Shown here: piece by piece, positions 8,228-15,473 of the stretch | Layout: every line of letters begins with the position of its first letter | Numbering within the stretch: position 1 is the stretch's first letter | From: Bacteroidales bacterium | GTDB lineage: Bacteria; Bacteroidota; Bacteroidia; Bacteroidales; UBA10428 | Length of the DNA: 44,857 nt | Assembly (NCBI GenBank): GCA_016938235.1 | Contig: JAFGVA010000092.1 | Location: 1-44,857 of the forward strand | Direction of reading: 5' to 3' | Translations under genes and position numbers: made by a program | The notes under the pieces: generated by a model | Told to the model about the DNA's origin: nothing | Seen by the model: only the letters and a program-made list of their open reading frames with translations | Database searches by the model: none

Positions 8228-8662
8228 ATGAAGTCCCCAATAAAAATAATAATTGCCGATGATAACAAAACTTATCGTGAAGGGATTCGTTTTTTTATCG
8301 AAAAGAAGAATAACCTGGAAATTATCTCAGAAGCATCTAACGGAAAAGAATTATTATCATTAACAAATGTTCTACAGGCTGACATAATACTTCTTGACCT
8401 GGAAATGCCACAAATGGACGGATTCGAAACTATTAAGCAACTCTTAATCAGACAGAGCAAATTAAAAGTCATTGCAATTACCATGTATAGCGATTTGGCA
8501 TATCTACATGAGCTTATTTCATATGGATTCAAGGGATATATTCATAAATCAAGTATCTATGAAAATTTAGACGAGGTAATCGATAAAGTGATGGATGGAT
8601 TATACTATTTCCCCAAAGAACTGAGGGACAGGATATTTCCGGAAATTCGTCAGGCGAAATAA
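8228..8662 (+). CDS. receiver-only response regulator of NarL receiver type
   Basis: 144 residues consisting of a receiver domain and a short tail. The key residues are present: acidic pair near 11-12, phospho-acceptor Asp57 in LLDLEMP, Thr85 in AITMYS and Lys107 in YIHKSS. It aligns along its length with the receiver of the regulator at 6283 (ADD.K..R.GI, EAS.G, YF..EL at the end) but stops where that protein's helix-turn-helix would begin. It therefore looks like a NarL-family receiver that lost its DNA-binding domain. It starts 13 nt after the MCP stop codon and is followed by a good terminator, so MCP and receiver form one transcription unit. A CheY-like role or a phosphate sink are the likely options. 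Confidence 0.88.
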   Translation: MKSPIKIIIADDNKTYREGIRFFIEKKNNLEIISEASNGKELLSLTNVLQADIILLDLEMPQMDGFETIKQLLIRQSKLKVIAITMYSDLAYLHELISYGFKGYIHKSSIYENLDEVIDKVMDGLYYFPKELRDRIFPEIRQAK

Positions 8663-8688
8663 GCATGTTATTAAATCAATTAAAAGGT

Positions 8689-8717
8689 AGGTTGTAGTTA
8701 TTGCAACCTCTTTTTTT
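8689..8717 (+). terminator. intrinsic terminator ending the signalling block
   Basis: AGGTTG (8689-8694) pairs with CAACCT (8704-8709) and is followed by C and seven T. It lies 27 nt after the stop of the receiver-only gene. Confidence 0.75.
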
Positions 8718-8742
8718 ATCTTTAACTTTTCCCTAAAATACA

Positions 8743-9171
8743 ATGGATATGAAAAAGGCAGTAATCTATTACCGAAGTAAATCAGGCACCACAAAGTATT
8801 TTGCGGGAGCTGTTTCAAAATACCTCGAAACTCAAAACATCAAATCCGAATGCTTTTCAGTTTTTGATTATAGCGAAAATCAACTTGCCGATACTGATGT
8901 CGTTTTATTGGGTTGCTGGACTCATGGTTTATTTATTGCTTTTCAACATCCTGATAAAGAATGGGTGGAATTTGCACAAAAATTACCTAATCTAAAAAAT
9001 AAAAAAATTGCTTTGTTTACCACATACAAACTTGCCACCGGAAGCATGTTTAAGAAAATGGAGAAGCAACTAAAAGGAAAAATTGATTCAATCTCAATAA
9101 CTTTAAAGTCGAAAAGTGAGAAATTAACTCCAGAGCACGAAAAAGTTATTAGCGAGTTTGTAAAGTCTTAA
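8743..9171 (+). CDS. flavodoxin-domain protein
   Basis: 142 residues. The N-terminus has the flavodoxin FMN phosphate-binding loop (YYRSKSGTTK, about 8-17) after a first beta strand, then an alternating alpha/beta pattern with a D.VLLGCWTHG segment near 50-60 where flavodoxins contact the isoalloxazine ring. A redox carrier or FMN-dependent role is expected; the partner is unknown. Met3 is an equally good start. The stop codon overlaps that of the convergent tex gene (CDS overlap of 4 bp), leaving no space for a terminator between them. A TAACTTTT box at 8723-8730 may be its promoter, but it is off consensus and very close to the start. Confidence 0.8.
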   Translation: MDMKKAVIYYRSKSGTTKYFAGAVSKYLETQNIKSECFSVFDYSENQLADTDVVLLGCWTHGLFIAFQHPDKEWVEFAQKLPNLKNKKIALFTTYKLATGSMFKKMEKQLKGKIDSISITLKSKSEKLTPEHEKVISEFVKS

Positions 9172-11291
9172 ACATCCTTCATAGTCAACTGAATTCGCTT
9201 CCTTGAAGCATCAACCTCTAAAACCTTCACTTTTACATGCTGATGCAAATGCACTACCTCATTCGGGTCTGAAACAAAACGGTTGGCAATTTGCGAAATA
9301 TGAACCAGTCCATCCTGTTTTACGCCTATGTCAACAAAAGCTCCGAAGTTTGTAATATTGGTTACAATGCCGGGTAAAGTCATTCCTGGCTTAACATCCT
9401 CCATTTTATGTATCCCCTCGGCAAATTCAAATACTTTAATATTTTGTCGTGGATCACGCCCCGGCTTGGCAAGCTCATTCATAATATCGGTAAGGGTTGG
9501 CATACCCACAGTCTGACTTATATATTTCTGTAGAATTACTTTCTTTCTTAAATCATCGCTCGACATTAAATCCTTCACTGAAACAGAAAGATCTTTTGCC
9601 ATCTTATCTACAATTTTGTAGCTTTCGGGATGCACAGCACTATTATCAAGCGGATTTGATGCATTTCTGATTTTAAGGAATCCCGCTGCCTGTTCATAGG
9701 CTTTTGGTCCCAGTCTGGGAACATCTTTCAGCTCATCCCTCGATTTAAAAGCCCCTTTTTGAGAACGGTATTCAACTATATTTTGTGCCAACTGGGGTCC
9801 CAGTCCCGAAATATAAGTCAGCAAATGCTTACTGGCAGTATTCAGGTCAACGCCTACCGCGTTTACACAAGATTCAACCACCTGGTCAAGAGATTCCTTA
9901 AGCTTATTCTGGTCAACATCGTGCTGATACTGCCCCACTCCTATCGACTTAGGGTCTATTTTAACCAGCTCTGCAAGCGGATCCATAAGCCTGCGACCAA
10001 TTGAAACTGCACCACGCACGGTTACGTCATAACTCGGAAATTCTTCACGCGCAACTTTCGATGCTGAATATACAGAAGCTCCTGCTTCGCTCACAACAAA
10101 AACCTGCAAATCCCTGTTAAACCGAATAGATTTAATGAAGCTCTCGGTTTCACGGCCAGCAGTTCCGTTTCCTATGGCAATAGCCTCTATCTTATATTGC
10201 TCAACAAGAGTTGAAATTTTATGTTTTGCCTGCGAACGTTCGTTCTGTGGTGGATGTGGATAAATAGTACTGTTGTGCAACAAATTTCCCTGATCATCGA
10301 GACAAATTATTTTACAGCCTGTTCGGTATCCCGGATCAATACCCAAAATCCGCTTTTCACCCAAAGGAGGTGACATTAACAATTGCCTCAGGTTTTTTGT
10401 AAAAACACTTATCGCTACATCGTCGGCAGCTTCTTTCGAACTTGCTCTGAATTCAGTCTCTATTGATGGTTGCAACAACCTTTTGTAGCTGTCTTTTATA
10501 GCTTTACGCACATGCTCAGATACATCAAGATAGCCCTTTATATACTGCTCTTCAAGAATCTCAACAGCCTTTTCCTCATCGGGAGCAATTGAAAGTTTCA
10601 GGAAGCCTTCCTGTTCTCCGCGTCTCATGGCTAATAACCTGTGTGACGGACATCTTTTCAGGGGTTCCGAGAAATCGAAATAGTCTGAAAATTTTTCAGC
10701 CTCTGATTCTTTTCCCTTAACCAGTTTAGTAGAAATAAAAGCATCGTTGCTAAACAAACGGCGTATTGAATTTCTCGAACGGTTATTTTCATTAATCCAT
10801 TCGGCAATAATATCGCGGGCTCCCTGCAAAGCTTCCTCAACGGTTTCAACTTTATCATTCAGAAACTGAGCCGCCCGCTTCTCAATATCATATTCCTGCT
10901 GATTCATAATGATTGCTGCTAAAGGCTCAAGCCCTTTTTCCCGGGCTATCGATGCCCTGGTTTTTTTCTTTTGTTTATATGGAAGGTAAAGATCTTCCAA
11001 TTCTGTCATGGTACCTGCAGCTTCAATTTTCGATCTTAGTTCAGGCGTTAACTTCCCTTGTTCTTCTATTGAACCTAAAATTGCCTCACGACGTTTTTCA
11101 AGCTCCTGAAGTCTCTTGTATTCATCTTTCACAAAACCTACAACTTCCTCATCCATACTGCCGGTCATTTCTTTCCTGTACCGACTTATGAATGGAATGG
11201 TAGCTCCATCGTTCAACAATTTTATTGTATTAGCTACATGTTTATAATCAAGATTCCCGGTTTGTGCTATTGCCTGAATAAAATTCTCCAT
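9168..11291 (-). CDS. tex: Tex-family RNA-binding transcription accessory protein
   Basis: 707 residues, the normal Tex length. Segments in order: an N-terminal helical part with YRKEMTGSMDE, a YqgF/RNase H-like domain (LGIDPGYRTGCK, about 322-333; AIGNGTAGRE), helix-hairpin-helix repeats (about 490-560, LGPQLAQNIVEYR), and a C-terminal S1 RNA-binding domain (about 630-705, MTLPGIVTNITNFGAFVDI). Tex proteins bind nucleic acid and influence transcription and stress tolerance; the exact activity is not settled for most species. It is convergent with the flavodoxin gene (stop codons overlap) and divergent from the glycosyltransferase. Nothing in the sequence is broken. Confidence 0.95.
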   Translation of the reverse strand: MENFIQAIAQTGNLDYKHVANTIKLLNDGATIPFISRYRKEMTGSMDEEVVGFVKDEYKRLQELEKRREAILGSIEEQGKLTPELRSKIEAAGTMTELEDLYLPYKQKKKTRASIAREKGLEPLAAIIMNQQEYDIEKRAAQFLNDKVETVEEALQGARDIIAEWINENNRSRNSIRRLFSNDAFISTKLVKGKESEAEKFSDYFDFSEPLKRCPSHRLLAMRRGEQEGFLKLSIAPDEEKAVEILEEQYIKGYLDVSEHVRKAIKDSYKRLLQPSIETEFRASSKEAADDVAISVFTKNLRQLLMSPPLGEKRILGIDPGYRTGCKIICLDDQGNLLHNSTIYPHPPQNERSQAKHKISTLVEQYKIEAIAIGNGTAGRETESFIKSIRFNRDLQVFVVSEAGASVYSASKVAREEFPSYDVTVRGAVSIGRRLMDPLAELVKIDPKSIGVGQYQHDVDQNKLKESLDQVVESCVNAVGVDLNTASKHLLTYISGLGPQLAQNIVEYRSQKGAFKSRDELKDVPRLGPKAYEQAAGFLKIRNASNPLDNSAVHPESYKIVDKMAKDLSVSVKDLMSSDDLRKKVILQKYISQTVGMPTLTDIMNELAKPGRDPRQNIKVFEFAEGIHKMEDVKPGMTLPGIVTNITNFGAFVDIGVKQDGLVHISQIANRFVSDPNEVVHLHQHVKVKVLEVDASRKRIQLTMKDV

Positions 11292-11484
11292 CTGAAAATA
11301 TACTTACTTAAAAATTCAACTAAAAGTAATAGAATTGACATCAAATATTAACCTTAAAGATGCATTTTTCGATTAAAACATCTATTTTATTGGAATGATT
11401 TTTCGTTAAAATTCCCGTTGTTCTTTTTATCAGGAAGTAAATTAGCTTATTTTGTTATCTGAATAAAAAAATTTAAAATTACAA

Positions 11485-12492
11485 ATGCCTCCAAAAATAT
11501 CAGTTATATTGCCTTTTTTTAATTCGAGAGAGAGATTAGGAGCTGCAATATTAAGTATTCTAAATCAGTCGTTTGAAGATTTTGAACTTTTATTAATTAA
11601 CAACAATGCTGATGAAATCACCCATAAAATAGCATTTGAATTTAGTTCATTAGACAGCAGGGTGCATGTAATTGAAGAGGGCGCAAAGAATCGGGTTCAT
11701 GCCTATAATGTGGGGATAGAGTATAGCGATAGTGATTATGTTGCTATTATGAATGAATACGATTTAGCCTACCCAAATCGATTTGAAATACAATATAATT
11801 ACCTATCAAACTATGCTGAAACTGATCTTGTAGGTTGCCTGATAAAACCAATGGAAATCGATGATTATCTTTCATCTTCAGAGCATGTATTGCATTATAT
11901 TAACTGGATCAACAGAATTATCTCTCATGAAGACATTCTTGCTAACCGCTTTATAGAAATGCCAATTGTTCCTCAAACCATGCTGTTCAGAAAGAAACTG
12001 GCAGATTTTTCGGTATTTCTGAGCAATATTGATTGTGGCGGAGAATATGAATTCCTTTTATACCTGCTTCAGCAGGGCATTAAAACTTATAAAATACCTG
12101 AGCACCTGATGGAATGGTCGTATACTTTTGAAAGAATATGCCCGGTATCTGATAAAGCCTTTGAGCAGGGCTTATTTGAAACTAAAAGCAGGTACTTATT
12201 TGACTGGCTGAAAGAAAACAATCCTCATTTTCCTGAAATTGTTGTATGGGGAGCCGGTGCAAAATCAAGACTGAGATATTTAATACTTCACGAGTTGGGC
12301 ATCAATGCACATTTTTTCATTGACAAACATCCAAATGCAACAAAAAATGTCATTCAATATCAGGAAACACCCGCTCCGGGTAATCACTTTATCGTTTGCT
12401 ATATTCAAAACAGAATTTCAAGAGAAAATATCAGGGTCTTTCTTATAGAACTTGGGTATGTTGAAGGGAAAGATTTTATTTGTGCCTGCTGA
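11485..12492 (+). CDS. family 2 glycosyltransferase with an extra C-terminal nucleotide-binding-like domain
   Basis: 335 residues, cytoplasmic. The N-terminal part (about 1-225) is GT-A family 2: start ISVILPFFNSRERLGAAI, ILNQSFEDFELLLINN, and an MNEYDLAYPNRF segment where the metal-binding DxD normally lies. Here that motif reads NEYD, so it is atypical. The last hundred residues hold a second domain starting VVWGAGAKSRLRYLIL (about 252-267), a glycine-rich loop like the first part of a Rossmann fold. The gene stands alone with no other polysaccharide genes beside it, so the sugar and acceptor are unknown. The open frame and YaaA gene that follow are on the same strand. Confidence 0.8.
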   Translation: MPPKISVILPFFNSRERLGAAILSILNQSFEDFELLLINNNADEITHKIAFEFSSLDSRVHVIEEGAKNRVHAYNVGIEYSDSDYVAIMNEYDLAYPNRFEIQYNYLSNYAETDLVGCLIKPMEIDDYLSSSEHVLHYINWINRIISHEDILANRFIEMPIVPQTMLFRKKLADFSVFLSNIDCGGEYEFLLYLLQQGIKTYKIPEHLMEWSYTFERICPVSDKAFEQGLFETKSRYLFDWLKENNPHFPEIVVWGAGAKSRLRYLILHELGINAHFFIDKHPNATKNVIQYQETPAPGNHFIVCYIQNRISRENIRVFLIELGYVEGKDFICAC

Positions 12493-12541
12493 AAATTTGA
12501 ACAATTAAATTTAGAAAACGTTAATTAATAAAGTCGTTTTT

Positions 12542-13306
12542 ATGATTGTAATATTATCGCCCTCAAAGACACTTAACTATAAAACTGATAGCCCGATACA
12601 AAAATACACCATACCTCGTTTTCTTGAAAAATCGGAGAGGCTGGTACAAGAATTACAAAAATATTCACCTGCAAACCTGTGCGAACTAATGGATATCAAC
12701 AATGGTCTTGGTGAGTTAAACTATTTAAGATTTCAGCGTTGGGTAAAAGAACATAATACTGAAAACGCCAAACAAGCTATTTTTGCCTTCAATGGCGAGG
12801 TTTACAATGGATTCGGGGCATATTCGCTTTCGACTGAACAAGCTGGGGTAACTCAAAATACGGTGCGAATTCTTTCTGGCTTATACGGGGTATTAAAACC
12901 TTTGGATTTGCTTCAACCTTACCGGTTGGAGATGGGCACCCGTTTATCGTTTGAATCATATAAAAATTTATACAGCTTCTGGAATTCCGACATCAATGAT
13001 TCGTTGAACAGGGAACTTTCTGAAGACAGTTCAGGTACTTTGATAAATCTGGCTTCAAATGAATATTCAAAGGCTGCCAGACTAAAAGAAATTAAAGGCA
13101 GGGTAATTACACCCGTTTTTAAGGAATTGAAAGGCGATGCTTACCAAATAATTACCGTATATGCTAAAAAAGCCCGAGGCCTGCTGGCACGTTTTATTGT
13201 TGACAATAAAATTGAATCTCCCGAGGATATAAAACACTTCGATATGGAAGGTTATGCATTCACAGGGCATATTTCAGGCGAGTCGGAGTGGGTATTTACA
13301 CGTTAG
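12542..13306 (+). CDS. yaaA: YaaA-family peroxide stress protein (DUF328)
   Basis: 254 residues, typical for YaaA. Family signatures are all present: ILSPSKTLNY at the start, FNGEVYNGFGA near 81-91, LSGLYGVLKPLDLLQPYRLEMG near 114-135, and the NLASNEYSKA segment near 170. In E. coli YaaA limits free iron during hydrogen peroxide stress, and the family also binds DNA. It starts 49 nt after the glycosyltransferase stop codon and may be co-transcribed, although the two functions have no evident link. Confidence 0.93.
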   Translation: MIVILSPSKTLNYKTDSPIQKYTIPRFLEKSERLVQELQKYSPANLCELMDINNGLGELNYLRFQRWVKEHNTENAKQAIFAFNGEVYNGFGAYSLSTEQAGVTQNTVRILSGLYGVLKPLDLLQPYRLEMGTRLSFESYKNLYSFWNSDINDSLNRELSEDSSGTLINLASNEYSKAARLKEIKGRVITPVFKELKGDAYQIITVYAKKARGLLARFIVDNKIESPEDIKHFDMEGYAFTGHISGESEWVFTR

Positions 13307-13349
13307 TTGTGTGTCATAATAAACAACATCCAGCAGGACTGCTCTGAGT

Positions 13350-13931
13350 ATGGGAAATGAGATTATTAAATATCTATCAAAATACACTTCACTATCGAAT
13401 GAATTGGCGGAGATTGTTCTAGCGAGTACTATTATTAAAAATTTCAAAAAAGGTACTATACTGCTCAAAGAAGGTGATATATCAAAAGAGAGTTACTTTG
13501 TATTAAAGGGCTGTGTGAGAAGCTATTTAATAGATAATGGCGAGGATAAAACATTAGACTTTCACACCGAAGAACAGCCAATTTTGCCAATAAGCTATGG
13601 TAAAGAGACTTTATCGGAGCAGTATTTAGAATGTATAGAAGATTCCATATTAACTGTTAATACGCCAGAACACGAAAATGAGATGTTTTTAAAATACCCT
13701 CAGTTTGAGTCTGTTTGTCGGATAATGACTGAGGTAATGATGTCAAATTTTCAAGAATCTTTTGTAAATTTTAAAACTACAAGTCCCGAAGAACGGTATT
13801 TGTTCATTTTAAAAAACAGACCCGATTTATTACAAAGAGTACCTCTATTTCAGTTGGCAAGTTATTTAGGATTAAAGCCCGAATCATTAAGTCGACTTCG
13901 AAAACGATTAGTCAAAAATAAAAGGTTATAG
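13350..13931 (+). CDS. Crp/Fnr-family transcriptional regulator
   Basis: 193 residues. A cyclic-nucleotide-binding-fold domain (about 20-125) begins KGTILLKEGDISKESYFVLKGCVRSY, and a C-terminal helix-turn-helix (about 160-190) contains LFQLASYLGLKPESLSRLRKRL. There is no cysteine cluster of the Fnr type. The phosphate-binding cassette of true cAMP receptors is not evident, so a different or no ligand is likely, as in many Bacteroidota members of this group. It precedes a barrel protein whose own promoter-like box lies in the gap, so it may regulate its neighbour. Confidence 0.9.
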   Translation: MGNEIIKYLSKYTSLSNELAEIVLASTIIKNFKKGTILLKEGDISKESYFVLKGCVRSYLIDNGEDKTLDFHTEEQPILPISYGKETLSEQYLECIEDSILTVNTPEHENEMFLKYPQFESVCRIMTEVMMSNFQESFVNFKTTSPEERYLFILKNRPDLLQRVPLFQLASYLGLKPESLSRLRKRLVKNKRL

Positions 13932-13973
13932 CATTTCTTAACCCAAGTCAATTTTTATGGAAAGCGGGTTCGA

Positions 13974-13981
13974 TACATTTG
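13974..13981 (+). promoter_or_regulatory. Bacteroidota -7 promoter element (TACATTTG)
   Basis: TACATTTG matches TAnnTTTG exactly and lies 25 nt before the ATG at 14007. The -33 position has TTTT rather than TTTG. A plausible promoter for the barrel gene. Confidence 0.55.
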
Positions 13982-14006
13982 CACTTTAATTTTAAAATGT
14001 AATTGT

Positions 14007-14618
14007 ATGAAAATGAGGTTAACTTTGCTTATAATTGTATTTGGCTGTACTATGACCTATAGCCAAACAACCAAACAGGATTCGACTTATAAGAAACATT
14101 TCGTTTCTACTTCACTGTGGTCTGTTGCCAATTTGTTTCCCGACCCTGCTGATTTTTATGAATTGAACTATGGATACAGAATTACGCACAAAGCTGCAAT
14201 AAGTGTGAATGCTACCACGTGGAAATACTGGGAACCACTGGGAATTCCACTAATGGACGATAAAAAGTATGCACATACTGAAGATTATCCCGGCTATGTG
14301 AGAGCGTATGGTATTGGAATCGTATATCAGAGATTTTTATGGAAACAGGTTTATTCTTCAATTCACGCCAATACTTTCCTTCAAAATTTTTATGATGAGC
14401 AAAACGAAAAAAACCAAAGTGGCTTTCAGCTTTATCTTCAAGCTCGCATAGGTTACAGGTTGGAATTGTTTAAAAAACGCTTTTTTTTAGAACCATCGCT
14501 TAGCTTTAATTATTGGCCAATTAACACAAATTTTCCTGCCTCTTTTTTAGAAAAGGAAAAAAACTGGCCAAATTATTTTCTATTTGAACCACATCTAAAT
14601 TTTGGAATATGCTTTTAA
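14007..14618 (+). CDS. predicted outer-membrane beta-barrel protein
   Basis: 203 residues. A signal peptide (about 1-20, ending TYSQ) is followed by alternating aromatic/polar strands (YELNYGYRITHKAAISVNATTW, VRAYGIGIVYQRFLW, FQLYLQARIGYRLELF, FEPHLNFGICF). The protein ends in phenylalanine, the usual C-terminal signal for insertion by the BAM machinery. I do not recognise a specific family or ligand. The last 10 bases overlap a different-frame ORF that is the remnant of another barrel gene, so the intergenic DNA that originally followed has been lost. Confidence 0.65.
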   Translation: MKMRLTLLIIVFGCTMTYSQTTKQDSTYKKHFVSTSLWSVANLFPDPADFYELNYGYRITHKAAISVNATTWKYWEPLGIPLMDDKKYAHTEDYPGYVRAYGIGIVYQRFLWKQVYSSIHANTFLQNFYDEQNEKNQSGFQLYLQARIGYRLELFKKRFFLEPSLSFNYWPINTNFPASFLEKEKNWPNYFLFEPHLNFGICF

Positions 14619-15073
14619 TTTGCACAAAATTTCAATTGAATGATTATAAATTTGATGGAACAATTGGGATCTGGCATTCAGAAGAAGGATATGAATTCGA
14701 AGACTTAAATATTCATTATGGCTCGGGATTTCACAATGTTTCAGTACCTCTATTAGTATATTATAACAAACACAAAATTGAACCATTTATTAGATTAAAT
14801 TATAATTATCTTGTTTCTGGCCTCTTAAAAAATGCTTCCGGAACTGAATATATAAGCGATTCTCATAATATAGGAATCAACATTGGTACAGGATATTCAT
14901 TTTTTAAAAATATCTCAATTAATTTTGAGTATAAGCATAAGCTCGCATACGATTATAGCGAATTAATATCAGGTTCTACTGATGGTCAGACCATTATTGA
15001 TGAAAGCAGATACTTATGGAATAATCAAGTCGCAGTTTCATTGATGTATAAATTTAACAAGAGTCATGAGTGA
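14609..15073 (+). pseudogene. C-terminal remnant of a second beta-barrel protein
   Basis: A 154-codon frame with no signal peptide. Its sequence is the C-terminal half of an outer-membrane beta-barrel protein: strands such as HNVSVPLLVYYNKHKIEPFIRLNYNYL, a GINIGTGYSFFKNISINFEYKH turn and a final VAVSLMYKF strand. An in-frame stop lies only eight codons upstream of the first ATG (in the TTTGAACC context), so the N-terminal half is absent. The frame overlaps the end of the intact barrel gene. A deletion that brought the two together is the simplest explanation. The last residues (SHE) are encoded by bases that match the heptad words of the array downstream. Confidence 0.65.
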
Positions 15074-15115
15074 AAGATGCATATAACACAGGTAAAAAAC
15101 CTTAAGGGTGTATTT

Positions 15116-15330
15116 AGTGGCAGTTTTTAGTGGCGGTTTTGAGTGGCAGTAATTAGTAGCAGTTATGAGTGGCAGTAATTAGTAGCAGTTATGAGTGGCA
15201 GTTGTCAGTGGCAGTTGTCAGTGGCAGTTGTCAGTGGCAGTTGTCAGTGGCAGTTATCAGTGGCAGTTATCAGTGGCAGTTGTCAGTGGCAGTTATCAGT
15301 GGCGGTTATGAGTGAACAGTAGCGGTAATC
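15116..15330. repeat. 13-bp tandem repeat array
   Basis: Fifteen contiguous 13-bp units run from 15116 to 15310, then a 7-bp unit (AGTGAAC) and one more 13-mer. The core is AGTGGCAGTTGTC (five identical copies: four in a row and one more) with variants AGTGGCAGTTATC (three). Units 3-6 are a duplicated 26-bp pair (AGTGGCAGTAATT + AGTAGCAGTTATG). Each 13-mer splits into AGTGGC plus AGTTGTC, as if two AGT-initial heptads had lost one base before amplification. There are no unique spacers, so it is not CRISPR. Confidence 0.95.
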
Positions 15331-15470
15331 AGTGAAAAGTGAAAAGTGAAAAGTGAAAAGTGAAAAGTGAAAAAACTAAGAACCAGAACCCGGAACCCGG
15401 AACCCGGAACCCGGAACCCGGAAACTAGAAACTAGAAACTAGGAACTAAGAACTTTGAACCAGAAACTTA
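15331..15470. repeat. heptad array, twenty 7-bp units in phase
   Basis: Exactly 140 bp reads as twenty heptads without a phase slip: AGTGAAA x6, AAACTAA, GAACCAG, AACCCGG x5, AAACTAG x3, GAACTAA, GAACTTT, GAACCAG, AAACTTA. The word changes four or more times while the 7-bp register is kept. It ends 3 bp from the stop codon of the minus-strand rRNA methyltransferase gene, so that gene's transcript would run into it. It continues directly from the 13-bp array. Confidence 0.95.
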
Positions 15471-15473
15471 AAT

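Noticed and set aside
14007..15073. One barrel gene split by a frameshift
   Set aside because: The first frame already ends in a natural-looking final strand with terminal Phe. I favour two genes joined by deletion, but only alignment with relatives can settle it.
15116..15470. CRISPR array
   Set aside because: The units are 7 and 13 bp, contiguous and without unique spacers, and no cas gene is in the window.
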